From Coniella vitis (Eukaryota > Ascomycota > Sordariomycetes > Diaporthales > Schizoparmaceae), in NCBI GenBank assembly GCA_011317545.1, contig WUJK01000006.1:682001-746000 (forward strand): a stretch of 64,000 nt of DNA. Reading direction: 5' to 3'. The translations under genes and the position numbers were made by a program. The notes beneath the pieces were generated by a model, which was given only the letters and a program-made list of their open reading frames with translations, did not search any database and was not told the origin of the DNA. Positions 1 to 14,900 of this stretch are shown here, one piece after another (position 1 is the stretch's first letter; the number at the start of each line of letters is the position of its first letter).

Positions 1-2930
1 ATGAAGAGGTTACCCAGTCAGTTATTCATTCACTACGCTGGGTCGAGGACACAACAAAAGATATAGAGATATACCCAGTAGAAAGCCAAAGTAGACGGAT
101 CGAAACCAGGCCAAAAGGTTGCAACTCTATTTCAAGCCTCGACTAAGCCATGCTGGGCAAACGCACCATGTCAGGCCAGGCGGGGTTCCTATTCCCGGGC
201 ATCAGGTAAAAGGCTGCCTAAAGTGTTGCAGGACACGAAACTGGCAGGATGAAGCCCATGCTGAGCATTCTGGTCGCTCCCGGTCACCCAATTTGTCCAA
301 TTTGGCTCCATTAGCTGGGCTAGTGTAGCACCATTTCGGGCAAAAGACATTGCAAGAACATGACCGTGCTTCCCAATATGGGGCCCTTCAGCATGTGGGA
401 AGATTGCCTTCCACTGGAGCTGTGGCGAGACCTGTTGCGCGCTCAGAGGCCGCAAGCCCACGAAATCGGTCACAGCTGAGGTGCAACTGGAAGCTGCGCT
501 AGAGCAGCCAAGGATTGCAACCACAAACCCACTGCGACGCCCGTGATGGCCTCCTCATTGGCGGGCGTTGAGCCTTGCCGTACTGGTGTAACTTTGCGGT
601 GCTGCTGCGTCTGCGAAAAGCAGGGCGCAGGGCCAATGCTAACTGACGAGGACAAGATCAGACGGGTGATCTTCTTGAGGTTGCTGATTTGGGGGGGGGG
701 TGGGCATCTGACGTAGCATCGTCTGTGGGGGCCAAGGCCAAAAATAAGCATCCAAGCTGGGCACAGCCGCAAGCCGAGGCCAGGGGTGGATTGTAGTTGG
801 CTTGGCCGTGCTGTAAGTCTCTTGGTCTCCCAAGAAAGGAAACAATACACAATAACATGTGAACGAGGATTCTGGCTCGACAAGGATCGTGCAGGGCGGT
901 TGCCCAAAGCGCATAGAAGGAGATTGGAATGACTGAAAAAAACAAGCGTCCAAAATAAGATGGCGAGTGTCGTTAATTTTGCTTGCTAAGACAGAATACC
1001 AACAGGCAGGGGAACTGTCTAGCTTTTAGGTACGGCCCGCTCGCGTGTAATAGTAGAAGGTGCTGTGCCACAGGCCCACTTTTACGCCACTCACGACGCC
1101 AACCTCACCTTCACGTTTTTGTCATCAACAACAACCTCTCTGCATCTCTATTCGCTCGAATCTCTGGTCTAATGGAATGAATTATACTTACTTGACAAGC
1201 CAGAAACGCTGCAGTCGCATCAAGATCAGCTCTGCACATATTACACTCGGCAGATTGTCTGTATGATCCCAGACATCGATATTTACTTTGGCATGACCTT
1301 GGATGGAATCTTGAGTCGCTCCCTGGAGAACTCAAATCCAAGATCTGTATTCCTGTGTTATACTTCGTATATACCATCTTCGAGGCTCCAATCGATACTT
1401 CTCAGTACTTCACTCTAAAACCGTAGCATTTTATCGTTTCTGGTGATGGAGCACATTTCAAAATCGAGTGCAGTCGAGATTCGGGCAACGAGGGGCATGT
1501 ATCTACTGATTTCTATATGCATTCATGTATAGTCTGTTCACTCGCTTGGTATGCAACAGAATAGGGCGCGCAGAATAGTATGAACAAATCATGATATATA
1601 TACGGCCCTGCAGGAAAAAGAAAAAGGGGAAAATCTTCACACTTCCTGGGGCTTTTGAAGGAAGACCAACACTCAAAAGCTAGTCATACAAAGGTTCTCT
1701 AAGCCAGGTAAGGACCAAGAATCTCAGGATCAAGTCCGAACATAAGATGATACGGTCCGTAATCGGGTGAGCGGTAGCTCAGGGGTTGTGGGTAGGATCT
1801 TGGTAAAGCAGAATCAACGACGGACTGTTGCAAGCGGAAACTTTCATCAACGTGAATAATACATGACGCAACAATAAGATTAGTGGAATTCATAGATTAT
1901 ACAGGATTTTAGAAGTTCCGGTCTCTTCATACGTCGCAGAAGCATTCAATGACAGTAGTTAGCTCTGGTTCATTGGTATGATTGACAAAGCTTCTGGATC
2001 GTCCTGGAGAAATGTTAGTAGGTATGACATTCAGCTAGTAAAAGATATATTATTTCAGCTAACAATGGTTACCATTAATACGACAGGCTTTCGTTATCCT
2101 CTTCGTAGTCTTTTCGAGCAGAGCTTTTGCTAAACAACCTTTTGGCCTATTCTGATGTCGTTCGTTTGCGCTACCTACCTGCTTCGACGTACAATCCATC
2201 CAACACATGACAATTATAACTACTCATTATCCGCCATACGTACACGGCATTGTGATATGGTGAGTCCTCCGGTAGACAGCAATCTTCAGGTCTTCTAACA
2301 AATACTTCTAAGTTAGGGATGTTTCATTGAACCTACAAGAAAAAAAAATAGTTTTATCAACAAAAGAATTCTCAGAAGGGCTTCATCCCTCACATAGTTT
2401 GAATCCTCATAATTCTTTAATGCCACGGTTAATTATAATAAACTCAGAGCTGAGGAACGAACACCAGATCGATTGCAGTATGGGACACAGCCAATTCTTG
2501 TTCGCACATTAGTGCGGCGTATTACCGACGTTCCAATATCATAGACCAGCCTTCCAACATCCGATAGTCCCTGTATCCACAACTTCAAAGCGGCTTTCAA
2601 ACACTGAGCTTGAGTTTCAGAGCAAGAAAATTCTTGCATACATGACCTTACATATGATTAAGCCCATGTCTAGCTTTCGGCTGTCGAGTACTGTCTCATT
2701 GCGCAACATGGTGCCAAGATGGCCACGTAGTGGAGACTTGGATTTAAAGAAGCACCCGAGGTTCAACATCGTGTGCAGCAGCCATATCCTCCTCGAGTAG
2801 AATATTCTAAGATACGTTCCATAGCAGAACAAGAGCTCTTGGCACCGAAAGCAATAGAGGATCACAACTTGCAGCGTTGTAATTCAGCTCTCAGGCTCAG
2901 ATTTTACACCTCGCTGGCAAATTGTTTCCA

Positions 2931-2988
2931 CCCCACCCCCCCCCCCCCCACCCCCCCAAAGAAAGGTGTGGCTGTTGGGGGGGGGGGG
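2931..2988. repeat. Facing C-tract and G-tract
   Basis: A nearly pure C run (about 2931-2957, broken by two A residues) is followed 20 bases later by 12 G residues (2977-2988). On one strand the two runs can pair as a hairpin, and the G run could join a quadruplex. No gene lies nearby. Confidence 0.8.
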
Positions 2989-3902
2989 CAGTAACTCTCC
3001 CTTTTCGATCATACAGCTGCCCAAAGTCCTTGAAATGTTGATGATGAAATGATTTCTAAGCTACTGCCCTCTCCTTTGGTCCTGCCACAACAGTGGTCCA
3101 TAATGGCAGAATCGACCAGCGAAGATATGTATGTAACCAGTATGCCAATTTTGAAGGTGTCAAGTTGCTATTCCAAGGCTGCTCCCGACGGCAATGCCTA
3201 TACAGTAGCTTTAAATAAGATATTCGAAGGATGAGGATGTGCTGATTACTCCCGGCACCACTACCACTGGCAAAATCTCTGACCAGAGAACAGACTATAG
3301 ACGCAAGGCCCGGAAGGTTGGCTTGAGAGGTCAAGAAGTCAATGTCATCTTCCGAACATCGAAATTGAATATAGCTTTTGACTTGGATGCCTGATTATCA
3401 CGGATTCGGCTTCACCAAAAGCATCCATACATGATTCTCAACATATTCAACATATTAATCATCTGCAGTCCCCATATGAAACGAAACGCGGAACCGGACA
3501 AGAAGTATCGTCGTTGCAGCCCAATTACGTAGGTATTTGCTCAAGCTCCAGTCTCAGCATAACTACATAGTAATGATTTGTCTGGAGCCCAGACATCGTC
3601 GTGACCCTTCATCTGAAGCTCAAACAACGAATTCATAGGCCCCCATCTACAATGTACTAAGCTAGATCTCGGTTCTACGCAAAGCAGGCTGCTTGATCCG
3701 TGTTTGAGGTAGTGATTCAGACATACAGAAGGTAACCTAGATCGACAGTGCATCTAGCCAGTCACGCTCAGCACCCACCCCACCCCGCTCTCCCCCAGAT
3801 CTCTTCCACGATCTGAAACGTCTTGACAGCACGCACGTCAGTGACCGGAGGCTCGGGAGACCTCCCGGTGGCGTTCTCGAGTCTGTCCGTAATATGTACG
3901 CA

Positions 3903-3926
3903 AAGAGAGAGAGAGAGAGAGAGAGG
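3903..3926. repeat. GA microsatellite
   Basis: About eleven copies of the dinucleotide GA in tandem, in non-coding sequence. Confidence 0.85.
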
Positions 3927-6900
3927 GCATGAGGCCTGTCGTTAAGTTGAAATATGCCACTACCTACGTATGGATGGCCTACAAACTCAGTAACACCTTT
4001 CTTTTCCCCTTCGCAAATAGATAGTTCTCTGTTTCTATCTAGCAAACCCAGTAGCACATGCGAACATCGAGGGCAGAAACTCGGCCTTCACCGCCACAAC
4101 ACATCGATGTGTGACGGCTTCTGATTCGCCCAATGTGCTGTAACACAGTGTTTCTATACTTTGTCGCCCTGGGAGCACGTTCCCAACAATCTACGTAGCG
4201 TCATATTACTGTGGGATCTGAACGTGACACAAGGAGGTGCAGAAATATGAAATGTGATCATCGAGGTTTTAGTCCGTCCCGATTACCTGGTTATCGTTTA
4301 CAGTCATTCTTCTGTCAACCCCCCCCCCCCAAAAGGAATCCAGGCGACCTCTTCTTGCTTCCTTAGCCCCAGGTGTTTCTTCATCCTCTCCTGTCTCGTC
4401 GCTTTCTCCTATTTGGCTCATCTGCTTCCGGAACTGTCCCAGGCGTTGTGACATCTGCATGTCTCACTCTGGGGAATGCATGGGGCCCAAAAAGAAAAGG
4501 AAAAACGAACTAGAGAGAATTAAAAGATGCGTGCACGTTTCACCGCACCTTGGAGGGCCGGGAAGCCCGCCGCTGTCCAGCTGTCTCTAGACTTTGCAAG
4601 ATATCAAAGTGTTTCGCCCTGTCTTGGATGTGACAAGTCTGCGGAGGCATGGAGACCCCCGAGCCCACGCTACCCCGGATGTCTCCAATCTTTTTTGGCA
4701 TCTGATATCTTGGAGTGAGTGAGTGTTTGTTAGAAGAAGGAGGAGACGAGGCATGGAAAACGTAGAGCATCAAGGCTAGCTTGGAAAGCAGGTTTGACCT
4801 GTCATCAAGTGGCTGTCAATTACAAGAGCATTGAGAGGGAAAGTCGATGGATATCAACACCTGTCGACAGGATCAAGCGAGTTCTATATCGATGTTTGGT
4901 TGATAAACAAAGTCCCCAGTGCGCAGCGTATTGTTGCACATTGTACACGTTCGAAAAGCCACGACAACAAGAAAATGCCCCAATGGACTTGACCATTGCT
5001 TTTCTTCCCAAGTGAACGCGACTACTTTATGTACATATGTATTCAGCATGTACTCTGTAATGTGCAAGTTCCGGCTCAAAGGCATTGAATCAGGCGAACC
5101 AAATTCCATCACCAAGTTGGCATGTGCTTACCAGTCTTGATGTCCGTTTGATGGTGCTCACTTCCGTTTGATCCGAGAGAACGCTTTGTTTCCTTTGCAA
5201 TGACATCGAGCCAATGGCTCTTGTTGCTACTGTAAACGCTTTGTGGCAAAGGAAATGCTACATATAAAGAGTACGCTCGCATTTTCCTTATCATACTACG
5301 TACAAGAGTGTAGCCACACGGAAGTGTACATAGTACATCGCGTCAAGGTGACACTGAAGAGCATCAAGTACATGAAGAGCAAAGTCAATGCCAGAGGAGC
5401 TACATACTATGGAGTCAAGCAGACCAATCCCCCCTTCCGGCCAGAAAAGCCCACACAACACATAGTGATGTACCACCCAGAGGCCCCCTTTTTCTTTTTT
5501 CTTCTTTTATCCAATCTATCTGCAACACAGTTGTGCCAGCTGCGAGCTGCATGTGAACCTTGCTTTTCCCACCCAGCGAGCCGGCACGCTTACCTCTCTA
5601 CTCGTCGAGTTCCTGCAGCAGCGCCAGGTCACAAGACGATAAGGAGGGGGCTTTGGGGCGCGGCGACCCACGCTTCGAGTAGCCAGTGCTGTTTCTTATC
5701 AAATACCATGAGAATAGACTGTAGCTGAGCGGCACTGCCATGTACCTAGTAGACTGAAATTCTGGCCAGCTCCTACGTCCGTGGTCCTGGATGGTTTACC
5801 ATGTGAGATGATGATATCTTTACTATGTATGTGAAATTGTTGTGTCATGAAAAAGGCACACGCACGCCACATAACAAGGTTCTACTCACGTCCATGTAGG
5901 TATACTTCGTCTTCAGGCTCCAAGAAAAGGAATCCCTGGAAAGAGATGTCTTTGTGATGCAAAATTGCGTGGCCTGGGTGCCATACTATGTAGAGCTGGC
6001 TGACCGTGGGTACGAGCAAAATATAGCGGTATGCCTGATCATTCGGGAATTCAGACATTACTTACTCCTGTCACTGTCGATGAGAACAGACCTTGCTCGT
6101 CACCGCAGTCTTTGCTGAAAGGAAGAGGCCAAGAACAAAGATGGAAACAGATTGTGTTGAACACCAACCTAGACGCACGTGAGTAAGCCATCCGGCAATG
6201 TGATCTCCCGGCGCCTCCGAAAACCCAGTCCTGGCACTATACCATGACCTAGATAATGAAGCAGACGATGAGAAAAAAAACATACTCTTTCAAGCGGTGA
6301 GACTGTCCTTTGAGCACAAGAACAGATCCAAAATGACGTTGCACGTACAAGAACGATTAACTGCCAAGCCAGCCCCGTCCCCTCTTGACCACGTGTCTAC
6401 TTTTGAAAAAGAAAGAAGTAAAAAGAAAAGAGGGGAAGAGAAACAGACATCGGAGTTGAAGCGCTTCCCGCCAGAATCTCCCTTGCAAACCCAGGATGAG
6501 ATGACAGACCACAAGAGAAAGCATACAGAAACAGGGAAAGATGCCGAAACCTTGGCCTCGCCGCCTACCGGGCCCTCAATGGGTGATGTATACCTCGGGC
6601 CCGGCCCGCTCGCGCCCCCGAACGATGCGCATTTGTTAAATGTACAGTGTATGTACATATATAGTAGTACTGAGTTTACTACTATGTACACAAGAACAGG
6701 CTACTTGCTGCCCCTTGACCGAGACTTCCGCGATCCTTGTTACTTGGTAAACACAAAAGTCAATACAGTACAGTACTTGCTTCTGAGGATGGAATACACA
6801 GTGAAAAAAAAAAAAAAAAGGAATCTCGAGCGTTCCGCGGCCTTTCTCTCATGAAACCTCGCTGGGGGACGGACACCTGGGAGCAAGAGAATCAAAGCTT

Positions 6901-9900
6901 GCTTATCGCACGGACAGGAAACCGAGACAACGAGGGCCAGAATGCGCGTCTACTAATCAGGCGAACTCTCGTTTGAGGTTGAGTAAAAGCCAAAAGGCAC
7001 TGACGTTGGCCGTGTCCCACTGCATGCAGAGACTCGCCTATTTTCCTCGGTATTGTCGTGAGATAGGCGAGAGGTGATACAACAAGACAAAAGCATTGAC
7101 GCAAAGATCAACCAGCCTGGAGAAACGAGACGGAAAAACAAAAAGAGAAATGAAAGAAGAAATGAAAAGACCGTAGACGTTTGGCTAATTCACTAGTGGT
7201 GAGCAAATGAGCGGACTAGGCGAGAGAAGGTATCGTTCCAAGGCTCAAGCAAGGGAGAATTACGTACGTTCCTGTCTGAGCCTCATTCTCGTCCGTCGTC
7301 ACACATGCAGACCGACGCTCTCTCACGTGCTTCGCGATCTCAAATTTGCGCTTCGTGCAAAGACTTAATCAACCGGAGGGCTTTACTTACTGCAATGTTC
7401 TCTTTTGCGCTCATGGTTCCACACACCGTGTCATCTCGCCCGAATCTGGATCCTGACATGGCAGTATCAGGGCAGGCAAGCAAGCAACCCAGCCAGCCCA
7501 GCCCAGCCCAGCCGTTCTGCATTATTTTGTGGCATGAGTAGAGGATACAACAGTACGTACCTGGAAAAAGCAGCACCACTTGATGCGATGCGATGGGATC
7601 CGGGGGAGGGTGGTTCAACGAGCGAGAAAGTGGGATAAAATGAGCGGTGAAGCTATCTTGGAGAGACCTTTGATGTCTTGCTGCTGCTGGCATGCTTTTG
7701 CTCAAACTCTTGGTTGTTGCTATAGACGGATCTGTCATCGTGTGGCTTGACTTTGACCGTTGTGCCAGACCCAAGCCATCCATTGCCAAGATGGACAGTC
7801 ATAACGAAAGGTGATCGGTACTTGAGATATTGCAAAACTTGGAAACGACGCAAACAGAAAGACAAACAAGACCAGACGCGTGCATTCAAAACATGAATCA
7901 ATCAAGGTGCAACCAGCCCAAGATCTAAACATAACCAGAAAGCAGGTGCCCAATTCTTCACCAGGCCGCTTTGAATAACCCCAGTAATCCGTTGCTCCTC
8001 TTCGAGTTGTGCCTCCTGCCACATAGTGCACACCAAGAACAGATAAAAGTAAAACTAGCGCTTTCCAGAAACTCTTTTAATGACATACCAGTGTCATTTG
8101 TGTTTGCAAAGAAGAATGGTCAAGTTCACAGCCTGTGTGTTGTTGCATGAGTATGAGTTCATGTGCTGCTTGAAGCCAAGAGCAGCAGAGGCACCAAACA
8201 ATTTCTTGAGCCCGCCTGTCAATGAGTTGTGTGGCACTCTACAATTTCCTTGCCGGTCGACCGCGGCCGTCTTGAATGTATTTTGAGCTGTTGCGCCTGA
8301 GGGACCTGTTGTATCGACCGATCCTGTACTGCAAAAGATTAGCTTTGTCATTGGCATACTGAAACGCGCAAAACTGCTAGATTCATATATTCTTTTGATA
8401 TCCCATAAAGTAGTGTGCAACTGGACATGTGAGCTCTGGACTGATTTTGCATGGCAGGAGCGCAATGGGCGGACGGGAGGAACCAAAGAGACTTGAACAC
8501 ACAAGGCTGTGAAGATATGCAGGGAGCGCCTGAGATGAAGGTTCTCGACTTGCCTTCCATCCGTTTGATCACAAGGCCCCGCGCCGGCGGAAGGGGCAGT
8601 TGTCTAGGAGCTGGGGATGCCGCGTGGACGCCTTTACTGGTCCAGCCAGTCCAGCCAACGCTACAGCTTGGCCGCTGTCAAGCATTTTGGGTGCAGTTTC
8701 GACACGTGTGTAGCTTGCAGTATTTGCATTCCCAGATCATGTAGAAAGGGCCCCCAAGGCAGAGATTGCAGTACCATACAATCAGAGTGCTGTCCGTTTT
8801 GACTACTTGGAAATCGTGGGCGCAGCTAGACGAGACGGCCATGGTAGAGAAGACACTAATACCAAAGAAACGGTCTCTTGGTCGGATCCGGCAGTTGAAG
8901 GTCTGGCGTTGGCCAAGGAGAGCGAGTGATAGCAGCAAGGCTCAGCCCAAGGATTGAGAACCAAGAAGAGATAGCGACGTAATAGTGAGCAAAGTGAAGC
9001 TTGGAAGTTGTAAAGGGCAATTTGTGGGTATGCCGTTGCAAGTAGCGTGGCTTGTTCTCTTTTATGGTTCGAGGAACTCTGGACCTTGTTGAAAGACTCG
9101 ACAGGGGAAGCCTGTTCTTATAAGCTTTGGCGCACGGAAGGGAAAAGGCTAGGACATAGTCAGTGGCAGCCTCGCACTCTCCACAGCAGATTGTACCAAG
9201 CTCTTTCGAGGAAACATGTACATGTATGTGCATAAGCCAGCATTGAGTTTGGGTGCGGAACCACAAGACATTGGAAGTGAGTAGCACACAGAGGAGGAAG
9301 AACAGAAGTAAGAGACACTGTAGGTGCCAAGTCATGGTGACCAACTTACCAACTGCAAAAGACTGCCAGCAGAGGGGCCACGTTGTTGAAGGTTAGGAGC
9401 CTTGCTATAATTGTCCTGTCTTGTTTTGCTCCGTGAGCAGAGGCGACGGCCAACGCAAGGCAGGGCTAAAACAAGCCTTATATGTTCCCAACTTGCGATC
9501 CAGGAGGGGCGCAAGCTCACATTCAACCGTGGAGGCCTCGCTTGGATATCTGCTTTATTGTAACTAGGAGCTCTTGTTTGCCTCCACGGCCTGCATAACG
9601 GGCAGCCGCCCACAAGGTTTGCAGTAGAGCTTCGGCTGGACCGGAGGGATGGCGAGCGGCAGGCGAGAGAAGAAGTCGCTGGAAAATACCTGTCCTTGAG
9701 CGTGATCAGTCAAAACGGTGATAGGTACCTAGGTATGCTCCCACCGCTCAGGTTTGCGGACCAGAGCAGCATGCTATGTCTGTACTATGTAGGTACACTG
9801 CCATGTACCATTACTGCTGGTGCGAAGGCCTGCAAAGTGATCACGAACGTTAGACTGGCTTGGTCTGTTGGCTCGATTCTCTACAGACAAGCAGGGCAAA

Positions 9901-10812
9901 CGTACAGAGGTGTCAATGGACTTTGAGCTGCTTCTGGGCGATTCGATGGCAATGTGTCCAAGTATGCGGCTTTTGGTGGCCCACCGCAGTCCTGGAATCC
10001 ACGAGCACGACGACAAGGCCCGATTACCGCCAGCAAAGAGGCTCCACCGACGAGTGGTAACATGGCTGTGGAACTGGCAGTCACGATGATGGACTGCAAG
10101 AGCGGTACAGGCCAAAGACGCGGCAAGAAGGGACTGGCTCTGCCATGACGGCGGGGTGCGCAGCGCGAGGATGGTGCTGTAATGACAAATGAAGCAAAAT
10201 GAAGGGTACTCGGATCGACAGGCCAAGGCAAGTAGCAGTTACAAAGACAGAAGATGACAGAGCGATCGAGGCTGGCTGAAATACCAACGTACTTGGGTTG
10301 GTACCTAGGTAGAAAAGATGCTGCATGCCCAGAGATGACAGCGGCGCCGGGAGCATGGGCCGGTCGCACAGCATGGAAGCAAAAGCGGCCTGGTACTAGT
10401 AGGGTACCAAACGGCAAGAGTGCCTGGCATCGCGCACTCCAGGTACCGCATTCGGCCAGGCTTGTCCGGTCGATCCCTGTTGCGCTTGCACTGGTGGGCG
10501 GGTAGGGAAACGTTGGTAGCCCTACCCGGCTGCTGGCAGCCACAACTGCCACATCCTATATAGTTGGAGTACATACTTGGCAGTACTATGTAGTACTATT
10601 ATCCAAGTACCTGTCTGTCAGGGCAGCTACTATCTACTCAGCTATGTAACCCCCTGCCCGATTTGATACAATGCACACACTCGGTTGCTAAAACGTGCGT
10701 TGCTATCATGACTAGGTATACTACGTATAAAGTACACATGCGGCAGATGTATCCCAGGACCCGGCCCCCTGCTTACTTGGCACGGTACCTGGCTTGGAAA
10801 ACAACCGCCGTT

Positions 10813-10832
10813 TACATAGTACGTACTATGTA
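10813..10832. repeat. 20-bp perfect palindrome
   Basis: TACATAGTACGTACTATGTA is its own reverse complement. It is made of two inverted copies of the TACATAGTA word that recurs through the non-coding parts of the window. It may be a protein binding site or simply part of a dispersed short repeat. Confidence 0.85.
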
Positions 10833-11549
10833 GTGCAAGACGAGATAAGCGAGGGGTTCAGAATGAGAATCCTTTGAGGTACCTCTTATGTTTTGAAAGA
10901 AATTGATTGTGCTATGTAGCATCCAAAAGATGGTACGGCGTTTTCCGCATCCATTGGCGTGGACCACCCTTTGTTCCCTCGTAATCGTACTCACTAATCT
11001 AACGGGATCTTGTACTTGAGTAATACTTCTCTATACTAGCACACTACTTTTGGAGCATCATTACATCTGCGGCTCCAGAACCATTGGATCTCGTCTCGCG
11101 GCAATAGAAAGAAGGAGGAAAGCGGGCCTCGTTCGGCTCAAATTCGGCTGGCAGACGAATGTAGTATGTAAATAAATACCCAAATACGAATACATAATAT
11201 TGCTGGCTTGATATAACTCGTGTATGCTTGCCATTCTACTCAGTACTATAGTACCGGGGTAGCAACATGTGCTTGCAGATGCCGTTAATGCTCTGGATTC
11301 ACCAAGTGCTTTTTTATAAAGTACATACTATATCCAAGTGTATGTGATGTCCAATTCATCCCATTTCCGTCCCATCCTGGCAGGGTGGCCAGGGTGGCGT
11401 GGATGTTTGCGCCTGCTGGGTCTGGACAGGCGTGGCCCGCAACAAAAGGTGCGTTTGAGAAGCTTGCAACATGATTGGTTTGTAGGAGCTGATAGGTACA
11501 AGTACGGAGTACAATGTACTGAGCCTGTGCATAGTATATATCCGCCTGC

Positions 11550-11900
11550 CCCACTAAGCAATCCCTGTCCGGCCCCAGTCGAAGTCGATCTTGCCCTGCA
11601 CGCCCCTGCTTGCTTGCCTGCCTTTGCCTGCCAGAGGGCTCAGGCCCCATTCCGTGGGTCGCGGCTTCGGACTGTGACTGGTCCGTGCTTTTCTCCCCGG
11701 ACTTCACCTCGTTGCTGCCCTCGGCAGACCTTGCCTTGCATCACCTCCAAGCGCCTCAATTCCCCTTTCTCGAAACAAGTCGCCCCATGCAGCGTTCGTG
11801 CCTTGGACGGGGCACTTTTTGTTGCGCGGCGCCTGTCGCGGCTGGACTGCATCTCCTTCTCTCCATCTTCCTGATGACCAGCTTGTCTGGGCTTCTTCTT
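11550..11900 (+). promoter_or_regulatory. C+T-rich block, leader-like
   Basis: This stretch is rich in C and T on the plus strand and looks like the pyrimidine-rich transcribed leaders seen before xyr1 and before the second Zn2Cys6 gene in this window. No supported coding region follows on the plus strand, so a leader, an unrecognised gene or a non-coding transcript are all possible. The assignment rests only on base composition. Confidence 0.25.
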
Positions 11901-14900
11901 TCTCGCCGTGTCTAAGTAACGGCGGTTACTTGTTCATGGCTCGTTGAGTGATAAAGCTCCTTTAAGCATCCTAAACAACGGCTAGATTGCCTCAATCTCG
12001 GTTCCCGGTTCCGCACTTACAGCCCTGGTCCTGGATGGATGACAGCGCGATTCAGCCAAGACCGAGGCCGAGCCCTGAACCGTCACAAAACAAGTCGAGC
12101 GTTGCCTCCATCAACATTGGAGTTATCGTCGAGTACTGGCCCTCCTTGTTGGGCTACAGGGGATCAGCCTTTGCAGCGTGCAAGAGGCTCGATGCCGATT
12201 TCATCCACCCTGTTGGTGTTGGACGCAAGTCCGGACCGTCTCTGACCGGCCAAAGCCTTCTCTCCCGAACTGCGAGCAGAACCTTCAAAAAGCTACTGGC
12301 ACAAGGAGCAACTATCGAGGCGTACGGTACGGTATTTTGCCGGCACGGCCCTTGCATATCACCTCAAACCCCGTTCCCAACTGAGGGGCTGATTTAAGCT
12401 CTTGGCTTTTTCCCTGTCGACTTGTCGACAACTGAACTTGTTTCGAGAGCTCTCCGGTGCAGGGTTTGGCGCCTAATATGCTCTAGATGCAGGTACTATG
12501 GCACCAAGTTGCTGTCTACTGCCGTTAAAGACAGCCTGTTTCTGACCTGGGCTGCTGACTGCGGCCGAAAAGAGACGTTACACTCACTCGCGAGACCCGT
12601 CGCAAGAGTACTATGTATTTCTGAGCCCGCCAAAACCTACGACACGACTGATGCAACTTCAGACAAGGATCTTTGTAGTCGTTGCGCCCCTATGAGGAAC
12701 CAAGGTGGAGGAGACGTGCAAAGCTGCAGCACGTATCCGTAGGGGTATGGTGCAACACTGCCAATGTCGACTTCTTGGGCATGGGTTGGCGAGGCTCGAG
12801 GCGCTCTAATCTGCGGACACGCCCTGTTCCGGACGCATTCCGAGCTCAAAAGCTCTCTTTTTCTCCATTGGGAATCAAGTGTAGCAAAAGACTCCCCCAT
12901 GCAGAATCCAGCGGTGCTTGCATGACATTGGGTCCTTGCTTGACCCTGCAGCGCTCTCATATGATATCCCCAGACAAGGATTCCAGGATCAATACGTAGT
13001 ACAGGCGCTCAGTCGAGGCTATTCTGCGTAGGCGCATCGCGCGAGAATCACGAGGAAGGCGGCTCATTAGTTGAAACGTAACTGACCACTCTTTTACAGT
13101 CTCGGCCCCCCTGCTCTGCCGCATGCGTTTAAGCGAGAACATATACAAACGTCTTTAAATCTTGTTGGACCTTATGATCGATCCTGATTACGTCCATATG
13201 AGATTGCTCCAGCAGTCCAGGCTTGGCTGCGCCGACCACCGAGGCTCTCGGCTACCTCCGAGCACGGGGCTAATGCCTCGCTTCTCGTCAGGCTATGCCA
13301 AAAGCTAATGCCACGCGTCACAAGAAATCGCGCCCGCTGCCCGGAAGAAATGGGCGCTCACACTATGGTATATGTGTGGACTACTGTCGCAGGCCAGCCG
13401 CACAACCTTGACAAGATTGCTTCCAGAGCAACATCACATTCACCACGCGGAACTTGCCGGTAACCCTCGCATGGAACGTCTCAATCCGCCAGGCAGGGAC
13501 ATCTCATCTTACGTTCTGTAAAGACACCGGGAGCATTGATTGTACTGGGCGTTCGAAAAGGTTGCATTCATCCTGGGTCTGTGCAAAGGAACATGCTGCC
13601 TTACCGCCAGTCAGCCCGTCAGTCATTCGGCGGATGATGTTTGCTTCAGTTGGGAAGATCATCCACTTCCTCATGAGGCTCTTTCTTGCGCCGTTTACTT
13701 AATAGCTCTCTTACATACTCGAAAGCTTACTATGACAGGGGCAGACGTAAGGGGTGCCAGACCCAGTCAGGCGCACAAATCACGCTGGGCAAATAACCGA
13801 GCCAAGGAAATGAGCGCCCTCATTAGATCACCACTGCCATTGACTTGAGCTGAAAGTCTCCCTCTTGTCTTTTGGGCCTCAACGTCTGCCAGTGAGTCGG
13901 CCGGCGTCAAGCCCACACACCGTTCTTGTCGCGTTAATGCTTTCTTTCCGTTTCCTACTAGCTCGTCGTTTCAGGACTTCAGAGGCCAAAGCAAAGGATC
14001 TTGAGGAAAAACTGGTCATTTATGATGAGGCCTGCTTGGACAAGCTTATGATATTGATCCTGCCTTGATACTTAGTTATCTGGGCACTAACCCAATATCT
14101 CAGGTGAGGTAGCTTTAGGGTCATTGGTGAGGCGCGAGGTTTCATACGTTCAAGAAGGCCCGTTGGTCGCCTTCTACTTGCATCATCACTACGCCCATCA
14201 CTGCATTTGAATGTCGTGTAATTTGCGATACAGTACACACGACACAGTAGCAATGCAGTATCCGATTCACTTCCACGGCCTCAAGCGTGAATCCTGCCTG
14301 GGCAGGTAGCAGATCCCCATGGCTACAATGAACCATGCAGGTTCCATTCAAAGATAATGATACGGCAGCACTCATGCTCCCAATCCTTCTATCCTTGGCC
14401 AGAATGACCAAGAACTGTGCACAAGAATCCATAGTCCAGCAGATACAGGAGGGAGATCCAAGCGTTACAGCACTCCAGCCCATCCCACGGGTGAACACTG
14501 CAGAACGATCAGATGCCAGTCTTAATTAAGAGGTTCCCACGACGGAAGCTCGTTCCGCAACATGTCATTTTGCCTCATTCTTTTCTTCTTTGGGATGGGC
14601 AGAATGCATCATCCTGCTCGCCCCCGTCCCCTCTCCACCTATCTGCTATCAAATGTAACCCCCCAACAACAGAACATACCTGCCTAGGTCCCAATCTCGG
14701 GGATTTTCCTTCATTCTTGAGTAGATAGATGGCCCATTGCTTGTTGCTGCCTTACCTTGAGCTCGTCGGTCTGTTCTCTCCTTGCCATGTGATGGACGAA
14801 GCTCGTGGCGGCTGGTCTGTCATGGCTGCCGGTATATCGGTTGATACGCGTTGGGGCCCTGATATCCGGTTTCTACCGCATGATGTTGTACCTCTTTACT

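Noticed and set aside
6297..6854. 185-codon plus-strand frame
   Set aside because: It begins at GTG rather than ATG, overlaps an equally open minus-strand frame, and has low-complexity composition.
8856..9344. 162-codon minus-strand frame with a hydrophobic start resembling a signal peptide
   Set aside because: The rest of the frame has no recognisable feature, and there is no supporting splice or family evidence.
9881..10552. 223-codon minus-strand frame
   Set aside because: Composition is Ser/Pro/Arg-rich without any recognisable motif, it overlaps a TACCTAGGTA palindrome and several other open frames, and no splice or start context supports it.
11987..12397. 136-codon frame after the C+T-rich block
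   Set aside because: It lies where a coding start might be expected, but the sequence matches no family I know and the frame is crowded by alternatives, so it is not called.
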